From the NCBI RefSeq assembly GCF_002844195.1, contig NZ_PEND01000001.1, forward strand, positions 310,001 through 374,000: DNA of 64,000 bases, read 5' to 3'. Position 1 is the first letter of the stretch, and every line of letters starts with the position of its first letter. The stretch is from Halegenticoccus soli. Its GTDB lineage: Archaea > Halobacteriota > Halobacteria > Halobacteriales > Haloferacaceae. A program made the position numbers and the translations under genes. The notes beneath the pieces are model-generated. The model saw only the letters and a program-made list of their open reading frames with translations, did not search any database and was not told the origin of the DNA. Positions 45,227 through 53,720 of this stretch are shown piece after piece.

Positions 45227-46286
45227 CCCTCCCGCCGGGCGCGATCACGATCCACACCGGACCCACCGGCGGGCAGGTCATCCAGCGGTAGACGGTCTCC
45301 GGGCCGGCCGCCGTCCCGAGCGACAGCGTGTACGGACCCGACCGGCGAAACAGCGTCGGATCGCGGCGCGACTCGCCCGGACCGAGGCGGTACCGGCGGA
45401 CGGCGGTCGCCCCGCCCGTTTCGAACCGCACCGCGAGCGCGTGCGGCCGGTCGTCGTCGTTCACTAGGACGCCGACCGCGTGGTCGCCGCCGCAACCGAC
45501 GTCGATCCGGCCGCGCCGAACCGTGACGAAAAGCTCCGTGTCGACCTCGCACCACCTGCCCCGCGCCCGATCGCCGCCGCTCTCGGCCGCGACGGTCGCC
45601 GCGCCGCGGCGCTCTCCCACCGGCAGGACGAGCCTCGCCCCCGCGGGCAGGTCGTACCGGTACCGGAGGCGGTGCTCGGGTCCGTCGACGCGGAGCCGGA
45701 CCGATCGCGGGACCGAATCGCGGTTTTCGACGCGGAGCGTCGGCTGGTACCGCACCGACGCCGTCTCGGCTTCCGTCGGGAATCCGACCGCCCGTCCGCC
45801 CCGCGAGACCGGCGGACAGTCCGGCTGGCAGCGGACGACGGGGACGAACCGGACGCCCGCGCCGACGGCGATTTCGAGGTCGCTCAGCGCCCCCCCGACG
45901 CGCCACGCGTACTCCTCGCGCGGCCCCTCGTGTCGACCCGACCTGACGCTCTCGACGACGACCCGGTACTCGCCCGCGGTCCCGACGAGCGAGGGGTACT
46001 CGGCGCTCTCTCCCCGGTCGAGCGCGAGGCTGTCGACGAACACGGGGCTGTCCCCGTCGTCCACGGCGACGGTGACGTACCGCTCGTCGGGTCCGACGTT
46101 CCGGAGGACGACCCCGTGCGCCCGCCGGAGCGGTTCGCCGCCGCCCCGGTACGGTCCGGCCGTCTTCGGCGACTGTCCCCCCTCCGTCTGCCGTCCGCCG
46201 GCGGGCGATCGCGACTCCCTCGACGCCGCTCCGCACCCGGCAAGCCCGCCGAGGACGGCGAGCGCGAGCAGCCGTCGACGGTTCAT
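45201..46286 (-). CDS. Lipoprotein of unknown function, paralogue A
   Basis: A 361-aa exported protein. NRRRLLALAVLGGLAGC is a Tat-like signal ending in a lipobox Cys. The body is beta-rich with repeats of about 100 residues: DERYVTVAVDDGDSPVFVDS, then CQPDCPPVSRGGRAVGFP, then an RRGRIDVGCGGDHAVGVLVN unit and a final YTLSLGTAAGPETVYRWMTC. The second gene upstream (46704-47935) shares the YVTVAVE, CDPAC and GGAVELP segments, so the two arose by tandem duplication. Surface role likely; no enzymatic motif. The upstream ATG at 46313 is ignored because the signal starts here. Confidence 0.78.
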   Translation of the reverse strand: MNRRRLLALAVLGGLAGCGAASRESRSPAGGRQTEGGQSPKTAGPYRGGGEPLRRAHGVVLRNVGPDERYVTVAVDDGDSPVFVDSLALDRGESAEYPSLVGTAGEYRVVVESVRSGRHEGPREEYAWRVGGALSDLEIAVGAGVRFVPVVRCQPDCPPVSRGGRAVGFPTEAETASVRYQPTLRVENRDSVPRSVRLRVDGPEHRLRYRYDLPAGARLVLPVGERRGAATVAAESGGDRARGRWCEVDTELFVTVRRGRIDVGCGGDHAVGVLVNDDDRPHALAVRFETGGATAVRRYRLGPGESRRDPTLFRRSGPYTLSLGTAAGPETVYRWMTCPPVGPVWIVIAPGGRVTADLAVP

Positions 46287-46338
46287 GCGAGATAGTATCA
46301 CCCGAAGCCGCATGAACCTTGCAGGCCGGCGTCCCGGT

Positions 46339-46558
46339 AGCGTTCAGATACGCGGTTGCCGCGAGGAGTTCCGCCAGGGACCACCAGAAAGCCCCCGGCC
46401 GGGTCGACTCCCGCGGCTCGCTGCGCGCGGTCGCTCCCGGCGGTCGCTCACGTGCTTGCGTCGCCGGGGGTCGCCGACCCGCCCCCGCCCTTTCAATCCA
46501 CCAGGCTGACGGCTGAGCGACTCCACGAAACCGCCGGCGGTATCCGTCTCTGAACAGT
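46339..46558. mobile_element. Candidate short non-autonomous transposon-like element, copy 1
   Basis: A 220-bp non-coding segment starting AGCGTTCAGATA and ending CTGAACAGT, so its ends are inverted (GTTCAG...CTGAAC). It is flanked directly by 15-bp direct repeats at 46324-46338 and 46559-46573 that agree at 13 of 15 positions. Inside, 46384-46505 is very GC-rich with an imperfect inverted pair (AGAAAGCCCCCGG... and ...GCCCCCGCCCTTTC). No transposase is encoded. Copy 2 at 49327 has the same ends and layout. It fills the 417-bp gap between the two lipoprotein paralogues; nothing else is seen there. Confidence 0.55.
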
Positions 46559-46703
46559 GCCCCGCGTCCCGGTCCCGACGTCGACGATCCTCGCGCCGGC
46601 CCCTCGACAGTCAAGCCGCCGGCGCGACGATCTCTCGCCCGTCACACCGCCGGCGCGGTGATCCGCTGCCCACCGAACCGCCGCTCCCTCCGCCGCCCGC
46701 CGA

Positions 46704-47935
46704 TCACCCGCCGGCCGTCGGTTCCCCCGCGGGCGTCTCCGCCTTCGCGCTCGCTTCCGTCGATTCCGCCGACGCGGTCCGCGTCGACGGACCCGGCTCT
46801 ATCTCCGACGCGTTCGACGCCTTCGACGCGATCCGGGCCCCACCCGAGCCGAGCACGAGCGTGCCGTTCGGCTCGACGGAAAAGCGGAGGGGGTCGGGCG
46901 GGGGACACAGCGTCCAGTCGCCGGTGACGCGCTCGCCCGCGTCGAGTTCGGCGGCGACGCGGTAGCGGCCGCCCGAGCGGGGGAGGCGGACGTCCGGAGA
47001 GCGGGTCGTCCGCGGCGGAAGGCCGAACGCCCGCTCGACCGCGACCTCCCCGTCGACGTCGACTCGCACCCGCAGGCGGTGTTCGCGGTCGTCGCGGTTG
47101 CCGACGGCCTCGATCCGGGGGCGGTCGGCGCGTCCCCGGGACCCGTCGCACGTCGGGCGAACCTCGTCCGTTCCGACGTCGAAAAACAGCACGCCCTCCT
47201 CGGGAACGTGCCACTCGTAGTCCCGCTCGTCGCCGCCGTACGCCACCGAGAGGTCGAACGTCGCCTCGGCCCGGGCGACCGGGACGGCGAGGCGCACCTC
47301 GGGGGCACCTCGTAGCGGTAGTCGACGAGCGTCCGCTTGCCGGTGCGGACGGCGAGGGCGACCGACCGCGGCGCTTCGGCGCGGTTCGCGAACACGACCC
47401 CGGACGTGCCGTGTCGCCGACCGTCCGCCCCGTCCTCGAACGGCAGTTCGACGGCCCCGCCGGACGCCCGGATCGGCCGACACGCCGGATCGCAGAGGAC
47501 GTGCTGTTCGACGTGGATCTCGTCGTCGATCCCGACGAAAAGCGGGCGCGACTCGGGACCGACGACCCACTGGAAGGCCCGGCGCGCCCCGCTGTCGGTG
47601 TCAACGACGACGGGGTACAGCCCGATCTTCGCGACGAGCCCCCCGTAGGTCCGCTCTTCGCCCGCCTCGACGGTTCCGTTGTCGTAGAGGATCGTCCGCC
47701 CGTCCTCGGTCTCGACCGCGACGGTCACGTATCGCTCGCGGTCGGTCGCGTTGTGCACGGAGAGCCCGAGCGGCCGATCGATATTTTCGTCCGGGTCGTC
47801 CGAGCGGTACGGCAGGGAGACGGGTTCCGGGGTCGCGGTCGGCGTTCCGGTCGCTTCCCTCTCCCCGTCGAGCATTCGCGTCGAACAGCCGGCGAGGCCG
47901 ACTGTCGCGGCGGCCAGCAGGGCGCGACGGCGCAT
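46704..47935 (-). pseudogene. Lipoprotein paralogue B, disrupted by a single frameshift
   Basis: The first part, from the ATG at 47935, encodes RRRALLAAATVGLAGC (Tat-like signal and lipobox) and the beta body to TLVDYRYEVPP. The homologous frame then continues as PEVRLAVPVARAEATFDLS to the TGA at 46704. The frames join at a run of five G (47301-47305, C on the coding strand); one extra base there would restore a 410-aa protein aligned along its whole length with paralogue A. Without it the product is a 378-aa hybrid with an arginine/serine-rich nonsense C-terminus. It could be a sequencing error in the homopolymer or a real, recent mutation. Confidence 0.78.
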
Positions 47936-47999
47936 GGACGTTCGTTTCTCCCGGACGAGAAAAAGATCGCGCCGACCGAATCGGCACGTCCCGCACCTT

Positions 48000-49259
48000 T
48001 CAGCTCTCGGACCGCAGGAACCGACGGCCGGTCTCCGCGAGTACCTCCCCGGCGGTGAGGACCTCCGACCAGGCGATCGTCTCGTCCGGAAAGTGCGCCT
48101 GGTCGACGGAGCCGGGGCCGAACACCACCGTCGGAATGCCGGCGGCGACGTAGTGCCTGGAGTCGGCCCCGTACGTCTCGCCCCTGGGTTCGGAGTCGGA
48201 CAACCCGCGGTCGGCCATCGCCTCGCGCAGGGCGGCGACGATCGGCTCGTCGGGCGCGATCTCGGCGGCTTCGAACTGCACCGAGAACCGCTCGAACGCG
48301 GGCGGGTGCGCCGAGAGCCACTCGCTCGCGTCGACGACGGCGTCGAGCGCGCGGGCGAACTCCGCCTCCACCTCGTCGACCGTCTCCCCCGGCGCGACCC
48401 CCAGCCGGAGTTCGGCGACGAGCGACGACGGGACGCTCGACGCCCACGATCCGGCCTCCACGGTGCCGACGTTGATCGGCCAGGGGTTGTCGAAGCGCTC
48501 GTACAGCGGGTGCGTGACCCGTTCGGCCCGCTCGGCCTCCAGGTCCGCGAACGCCGCGCGGACGCGCTCGAAGTGCGGGAGCACCGACTCCCCCCGCCAG
48601 GCTCGGGCCGCGTGGGCCGATCGACCGGTGAGGCGGAGGCGCTTCATGACGCTCCCCTCGGTCGCGATCACGGGGCGGAGTTCGGTCGGCTCGGTGACGA
48701 CGGCGGCGTCGCGCTCGAAAGGGTACGGGTTGTCCATCGCCGCCGCGGCCGCGCCGACGCCGCCGTCCTCCTCGCCGGCGACGCTCTCGACGACGATCCT
48801 CCCGTCGAGCCCCTCGGCGGTGTCCTTCAGGTGGCGCGCGGCGAAGACGCCGACGGCGGTGCCGCACTTCATGTCGGCCGCGCCGCGGGCGACGAGGTCG
48901 TCCCCCCGCCAGGTCGGCTCGAACGGGTCGCTCGTCCACAGCTCGCGGTCGGCCGGGACGACGTCGACGTGGCCGTTCAGGACGAGCGTCGGGCCCGCCT
49001 CCGGATCGCCGAACTCCAGCACCCCGCCGACGCTGGGTCGGTCGACGATCGCCTCGTCCGCCAGGTCGGCCGGGAACGACGGGTGCTCCGCGAGCCGTTC
49101 GGGATCGGCGGTCCAGACGAACGTCTCGAACCCGAGCCCCTCCAGCCGCTCGGCGAACCACTCCTGGGCCGGTCGTTCGTCACACGCCGTCGTGTCGAAC
49201 CGCAGCAACGACTCGACGAACTCCCGGAGCTCGTCCTCGTATCGGTCGGTGAATGACAT
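48000..49259 (-). CDS. M20-family metallopeptidase (ArgE/DapE/CPG2-like)
   Basis: A 419-aa cytoplasmic zinc hydrolase that cleaves amide bonds of acyl-amino acids or dipeptides. Metal ligands sit in VLNGHVDVVPADRELW (His and Asp), GAADMKCGTAV, AGEEDGGVG (Glu-Glu) and, near the C-terminus, PGSVDQAHFPDETI (His). The dimerisation domain lies between about residues 185 and 300. The exact substrate is uncertain. It is divergent from the PotD-like gene, with copy 2 of the short element in the spacer. Confidence 0.88.
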   Translation of the reverse strand: MSFTDRYEDELREFVESLLRFDTTACDERPAQEWFAERLEGLGFETFVWTADPERLAEHPSFPADLADEAIVDRPSVGGVLEFGDPEAGPTLVLNGHVDVVPADRELWTSDPFEPTWRGDDLVARGAADMKCGTAVGVFAARHLKDTAEGLDGRIVVESVAGEEDGGVGAAAAAMDNPYPFERDAAVVTEPTELRPVIATEGSVMKRLRLTGRSAHAARAWRGESVLPHFERVRAAFADLEAERAERVTHPLYERFDNPWPINVGTVEAGSWASSVPSSLVAELRLGVAPGETVDEVEAEFARALDAVVDASEWLSAHPPAFERFSVQFEAAEIAPDEPIVAALREAMADRGLSDSEPRGETYGADSRHYVAAGIPTVVFGPGSVDQAHFPDETIAWSEVLTAGEVLAETGRRFLRSES

Positions 49260-49326
49260 CAGTGGCAGAATCTCTGTCCCCTGATCCGCCCAACGGCATA
49301 ATAAACGTGCCGTCCTCCCGAACGGC

Positions 49327-49527
49327 AGTGTTCAGATAGGCGATTGCAGGCCGGACACCCGACGCGGGGTGGGAGTGACCGGGACCGCCGTCTCGACGAC
49401 GGCCGACGACGAAAGGACCGCAGGATGGCGTCCGAGGACCGCAGCGAGTCGCCCGAGTCGAGACGGCGGGGGCGTTCGAGGAGGTCTCTGTCTCGCTGTC
49501 GACTCCAACCCTCTGAGCTGAACAGTA
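49327..49527. mobile_element. Candidate short non-autonomous transposon-like element, copy 2
   Basis: A 201-bp non-coding segment starting AGTGTTCAGATAGGCG and ending CTGAACAGTA. It is flanked with no gap by a perfect 13-bp direct repeat, CCTCCCGAACGGC, at 49314-49326 and 49528-49540. Both ends match copy 1 at 46339: the left 22 bp agree at 18 positions. It contains no open frame I can support. It lies in the spacer between the divergent M20 peptidase and PotD-like genes, and its right end is 64 bp from the pot operon TATA box. The rest of the 362-bp spacer holds only that promoter. Confidence 0.6.
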
Positions 49528-49590
49528 CCTCCCGAACGGCGTCGAAACGACCGCGAAGGACGAGTCTCGAACGCCGACGGATTTGAGGAA

Positions 49591-49600
49591 GTTATTTATC
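49591..49600 (+). promoter_or_regulatory. Promoter of the polyamine-type importer operon
   Basis: GTTATTTATC is a strong TATA-like box, 22-31 nt before the GTG at 49622. The spacing implies a leaderless transcript and supports that GTG as the start. Confidence 0.6.
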
Positions 49601-49621
49601 ACACTACTTGAAAGAGTCCCC

Positions 49622-50734
49622 GTGACACTCGATATCAATCGACGGAACGTGCTCAAGGCGACCGCCGGGCTGAGCGCGGCCGGGCTCACCGGTACGGCCG
49701 GCTGCCTCGGCGGCGGGAGCGGCGGCTCTTCGCGGGCTCCGACGGACGTCACGGAGTGGCCGCCGGAGGACCTCGAAGGGAACCTCAACCTGTGGAACTG
49801 GTACGACGACTGGGCCGAGTACGCCAAAGAGGAGTTCGGCAACGAGTTCGGCGTCACCGTCACGAACAGCGGCTACTCCTCGCCGGACCAGTGGTACGCG
49901 AAGCTCCAGTCGGGGAACAGCGAGATCGACAACATCGCCGCGACGACGAACTGGGTCGAGCGATCCATCGAGAACGACTTCCTCCACGAACTACCCGTGG
50001 ACATCATGCCGGCGTGGGAGAACATCACGGACCGCGTCAAGGACGTCAGCTCCTACCAGAAGGACGGTAAAACGTACGCCGTCCCCGAATCGCTGGTGCT
50101 GTACCCCCTGACGTACAACGAGGAGTACTTCGACGAGGAACCGCGCTCGTGGGACGTCCTCTGGGACGAGGCGCACAAGGACAGGATCGTGATGTGGGAC
50201 AACAGCACGGTTTCGTGTCAGATCGCGGCGCTGTACACCGGTCAGGACCCCATCGAGCCCGACGATTTCGGCGAGATCGAGGAGGTGCTCAAACAGCAGA
50301 AGCCCCTGCTCAAGACCTACTGGGGCGACTACCAGCAGGGGATGAGCCTGTTCGTCAACGAGGAGGCCGTCGCCGGCCCGCTCACCATGGGGCGGACGTA
50401 CACCGCCCGGTTCGGCGAGGGCGCGCCGGTCAACTACACCGCGCCCGACGAGGGGGCGATGTACACGAGCGACCTGTTCGTCATCCCCAAGGGCGCGCCG
50501 AACCCGATCGCCAGCCTCCAGTTCACGAACTGGGCTTCGGAGAAGAAGCACGCGACGAAGCTGTTCGAGACGATGGGGTACATGCCCGCCGTGGACATCG
50601 GCAGCGAGCTCTCCGAGGAGGACCGAACGTTCACCGAGTGGCCAGACAGCTGGAACCTGGTCTTCTCGGCGACCCTCTCCGACGAAGTCCGCTCGAAGTA
50701 CGACGAGATCTGGACCGCGGTCAAGGCCGCCTAG
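49622..50734 (+). CDS. Spermidine/putrescine-type ABC transporter substrate-binding lipoprotein (PotD-like)
   Basis: About 370 aa. A Tat lipoprotein signal RRNVLKATAGLSAAGLTGTA is followed by Gly-Cys and a Gly/Ser linker. The body is the SBP_bac_8 fold (NLNLWNWYDDWAEYAKEEFG, SWDVLWDEAHKDRIVMWDNS). First gene of a four-gene operon whose ATPase, PotB-type and PotC-type permeases follow without gaps. A polyamine ligand is inferred from operon layout; related systems also carry thiamine or iron. The GTG was chosen from the leaderless promoter position and signal length. Confidence 0.88.
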   Translation: MTLDINRRNVLKATAGLSAAGLTGTAGCLGGGSGGSSRAPTDVTEWPPEDLEGNLNLWNWYDDWAEYAKEEFGNEFGVTVTNSGYSSPDQWYAKLQSGNSEIDNIAATTNWVERSIENDFLHELPVDIMPAWENITDRVKDVSSYQKDGKTYAVPESLVLYPLTYNEEYFDEEPRSWDVLWDEAHKDRIVMWDNSTVSCQIAALYTGQDPIEPDDFGEIEEVLKQQKPLLKTYWGDYQQGMSLFVNEEAVAGPLTMGRTYTARFGEGAPVNYTAPDEGAMYTSDLFVIPKGAPNPIASLQFTNWASEKKHATKLFETMGYMPAVDIGSELSEEDRTFTEWPDSWNLVFSATLSDEVRSKYDEIWTAVKAA

Positions 50735-50740
50735 TCATCG

Positions 50741-51889
50741 ATGTCGCTGCTCACCGTTTCCAATCTCACAAAGCGGTTCGGAGACCTGACCGCGGTCGAC
50801 GGCGCTTCGTTCGACATCGAGGACGGGGAGTTCGTCTCGATTCTCGGGCCGAGCGGCTCCGGGAAGTCGACGATCCTCCGGATGGTGGCCGGGTTCGAAG
50901 CGCCCACGGCGGGGTCGATGACGCTCGACGGGAACAGCCTCGTCGGCGTGCCGCCGTTCGAGCGCGACCTGAACATGGTGTTTCAGAACCTGGCGCTTTT
51001 CCCCCACCTCACGGTCGCGGAGAACATCGGTTACGGGCTGAAGCAGTCCGGCGTCCCGAAGGGCGAACGGAAGGACCGCACCGCGGCGATGCTGGAGATG
51101 GTCCACCTCGAAGGGTACGGCGACAGGAATCCGGACGAACTCTCCGGCGGCGAGCAGCAGCGCGTCGCACTCGCCCGGGCGCTGGTGAACGAACCCGCCC
51201 TGGTCCTCTTCGACGAGCCGCTGTCGTCGCTCGACCGCAAGCTGCGCCAGCATATGCAGTCGGAGCTTCAGCGCATCCAGGCGGAGACCGGCATCACGTT
51301 CCTGTACGTGACCCACGATCAGGAAGTCGCGCTGTCGGTCTCCGACCGACTCATCGTCCTCAACGACGGCCGGATCGAGCAGGTCGGCCCCGTCGAGGAG
51401 CTGTACGACGAGCCGGCGACCGCGTTCGTCGCGGACTTCATCGGCGACGTCAACGCGATCTCCGCGACGGTCGTCGAACGCGACGGGGAGCATCTCACGC
51501 TCGACGCCGGGACGGCGACGAACCTGCGCGCCCGGACGGACGGCCGGTGGCAGCCCGGTGACCGAATCGACGTCTGCGTCCGGCCGCACGAGGTCCGTCT
51601 GCTGGACGCCGTCGGGGACGCGCGGTCGTTCGCGACGAGGGGAACCGTCCGAACGCGGAGCTACCAGGGAAGTGACATCGTCTACACCGTCGAAACGGAG
51701 TGGGGCCCCCTCACCGTGAACGCCCGCGAGCGGGGGCACGCCGTCGGCGACGAGGTCGCGGTCACCTGGGACGCGGCGGACGCGCACCTGTTCCCGGCGG
51801 GGGAGTCCGACGCGGAGTCCGAATCGACCGACGCGACCGCGGAGCGATCGGCCTCCGAATCGGACCGGGCGCGTCCGGAGGGAGCCTGA
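50741..51889 (+). CDS. Spermidine/putrescine-type ABC transporter ATP-binding protein (PotA-like)
   Basis: A 382-aa ATPase. Walker A GPSGSGKST, Q-loop MVFQNLALFPHLTV, signature LSGGEQQR, Walker B LVLFDEPLSSLDRKL and the H-loop YVTHDQ are all present. The C-terminal TOBE domain (about residues 240-345) is followed by an acidic haloarchaeal tail. It begins 6 nt after the PotD-like stop; its TGA overlaps the next ATG. Confidence 0.93.
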   Translation: MSLLTVSNLTKRFGDLTAVDGASFDIEDGEFVSILGPSGSGKSTILRMVAGFEAPTAGSMTLDGNSLVGVPPFERDLNMVFQNLALFPHLTVAENIGYGLKQSGVPKGERKDRTAAMLEMVHLEGYGDRNPDELSGGEQQRVALARALVNEPALVLFDEPLSSLDRKLRQHMQSELQRIQAETGITFLYVTHDQEVALSVSDRLIVLNDGRIEQVGPVEELYDEPATAFVADFIGDVNAISATVVERDGEHLTLDAGTATNLRARTDGRWQPGDRIDVCVRPHEVRLLDAVGDARSFATRGTVRTRSYQGSDIVYTVETEWGPLTVNARERGHAVGDEVAVTWDAADAHLFPAGESDAESESTDATAERSASESDRARPEGA

Positions 51890-52809
51890 TGGCCGAGGCC
51901 GCGTCGACGGAGGAACGATCGACGGGGAGGAACCGGCGGGTGCGGGCCCTCGTGACGTACCTCCGGGACCGCCGGCGGCTCCGAACGTCGCTCGTCGCCG
52001 GCCCGCCCTACGCGGTCCTGGTGCTGTTCTTCGCGCTCCCAGTGCTGACGATGCTCGTCATTTCGTTTCGACTCGGAAGCATCACCGGCCCGTTCACGCT
52101 CGACAACTACGCGAACTTCCTCGCGTCGGACACCTACCGCACGGTCCTCTGGCGGACGCTCCTCGTCACCGTCGAGGTCACCGCGATCGTGACCGTCGTC
52201 GGCTACGCGCTCGCCTACAGCATCGTCCGGTTCTCCCGGCGGACGACGCTGCTCCTCCTCCTCGTCATCCTGCCGTTCTGGACGAGCTACATCATCCGCA
52301 TGTACGCCTGGATCAACATCCTCCAGAGCGGCGGCGTTCTCGATTCGACGCTCGTGCTGCTGCGCGTCGTGGACGGACCGGTCGGGCTGCTGTACTCCCA
52401 GGAGGCCGTGCTCATCGGCTTCACCTACGTCTGGCTCCCGCTCGCCGTGCTACCGTTCTACGCCTCGCTCTCGAACATGGATCCGGACCTCATCGAGGCC
52501 GCCAAGGACCTCGGTGCCGGTCCCATCAAGGCCTTCTTCACGGTCACGCTGCCGACGACGGCGAACGGGGTCGTCACGGGGATCATCCTCGTGTTCATCC
52601 CGACGTTCGGGTCGTTCATCACCCCGCGGCTGCTCGGCGGGACGAACAGCATCATGATCGGCATGGTCATCGAGAACCAGTTCAAGTCCGCCTTCAACTA
52701 CCCGTTCGGCGCGGCGATCGGGATGATCATCTCGGCGGTCGTCGTGGCGGTGCTCCTGTTCGGGGCGCGCGGCGGCGGCACCCTCTTCGCCGGGGGTGAC
52801 GGACCGTGA
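51889..52809 (+). CDS. ABC transporter permease (PotB-like)
   Basis: A 306-aa permease with six helices (GPPYAVLVLFFALPVLTMLV first). The ATPase-docking EAA loop is LIEAAKDLGAGPIKAFFTVT. The start was set at the TGATG overlap with the ATPase gene, although the frame is open further upstream. It works as a heterodimer with the PotC-like protein. Confidence 0.92.
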   Translation: MAEAASTEERSTGRNRRVRALVTYLRDRRRLRTSLVAGPPYAVLVLFFALPVLTMLVISFRLGSITGPFTLDNYANFLASDTYRTVLWRTLLVTVEVTAIVTVVGYALAYSIVRFSRRTTLLLLLVILPFWTSYIIRMYAWINILQSGGVLDSTLVLLRVVDGPVGLLYSQEAVLIGFTYVWLPLAVLPFYASLSNMDPDLIEAAKDLGAGPIKAFFTVTLPTTANGVVTGIILVFIPTFGSFITPRLLGGTNSIMIGMVIENQFKSAFNYPFGAAIGMIISAVVVAVLLFGARGGGTLFAGGDGP

Positions 52810-53639
52810 ACGCCCTCGACGGCGCGCTACGCCCGCTCGAACGGCTCGTCCAGCGCCACGGGAGCCGTCTGGCGCGCGTCGTCATGGTCGCGGTGTTCGC
52901 GTTCCTCTGGCTCCCGATCGGGGTGCTGGTCCTCATGTCGTTCGCGGAGGGGGGCGTCCTCTCGTTCCCGCCGGAGGAGCTCACGCTCCGGTGGTACGGC
53001 GCGTTCCTCTCGAACGACACCGCGCGTCGCGCCATCGCGTTGACCCTCAAGATAAGCACCGTCGCGACGGCGGTGACTGTCGCGCTGTCGACGCTCATCG
53101 CGTACGCGGTGGACCGGTTCGAATTCCCGGGAAAGGGTCTGCTACAGTTACTCGCCACGCTCCCCATCGTCGTTCCGCTGGTGGTCACGGGCGTCGCGCT
53201 GGTGCTGTTCTTCGGCACGATCAACCTCGGCTCGGGCTACTGGTCGGTCGTCGTCGCGCACGTCGTCCGGACGATCCCGTTCGCCACGCTCGTCATCCTG
53301 CCGACCTTCCTCACCTTCGATCGGCGGCTCGAAGAGGCCTCGAAGGACCTCGGAGCCGACGAACTCGAAACGTTCGTCCAGGTCACCCTGCCGAACGTGT
53401 TTCCCGGGATTCTCGCCGGCGGGCTGCTCGCCTTCACGATCTCGTTCAACGAGTTCGTCTTCACCTACTTCGTGAAGGGGTCGGGGCAGTCGACGCTGCC
53501 CGTCTACATCTGGGACCAGATCCGGTACAACGTCACCCCCGAGGTGAACGTCATCAGCGTCGTGTTCCTGCTCGTCGCGGTCTCCATGGTGCTCGTCGCG
53601 GTGTCGCTCACGCGGGTTGAGCTGCTGGCCCGGCGGTAG
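52806..53639 (+). CDS. ABC transporter permease (PotC-like)
   Basis: A 277-aa permease with six helices (VVMVAVFAFLWLPIGVLVLM first) and the EAA loop LEEASKDLGADELETFVQVT. The GTG start overlaps the PotB-like stop by 4 nt. It ends the operon; the next gene has its own TATA-like box. Confidence 0.92.
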   Translation: MNALDGALRPLERLVQRHGSRLARVVMVAVFAFLWLPIGVLVLMSFAEGGVLSFPPEELTLRWYGAFLSNDTARRAIALTLKISTVATAVTVALSTLIAYAVDRFEFPGKGLLQLLATLPIVVPLVVTGVALVLFFGTINLGSGYWSVVVAHVVRTIPFATLVILPTFLTFDRRLEEASKDLGADELETFVQVTLPNVFPGILAGGLLAFTISFNEFVFTYFVKGSGQSTLPVYIWDQIRYNVTPEVNVISVVFLLVAVSMVLVAVSLTRVELLARR

Positions 53640-53688
53640 CGTACCGCCCGACCCGCCGCGGCCTCGCGCCCCACCTCGCAGACGAAGC

Positions 53689-53697
53689 CGCTTTACC
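53689..53697 (+). promoter_or_regulatory. TATA-like box for RaSEA gene
   Basis: CGCTTTACC lies 24-32 nt before the ATG at 53721, consistent with a leaderless transcript separate from the pot operon. Confidence 0.4.
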
Positions 53698-53720
53698 CGC
53701 CGACCCGATACGTCCCTCCA

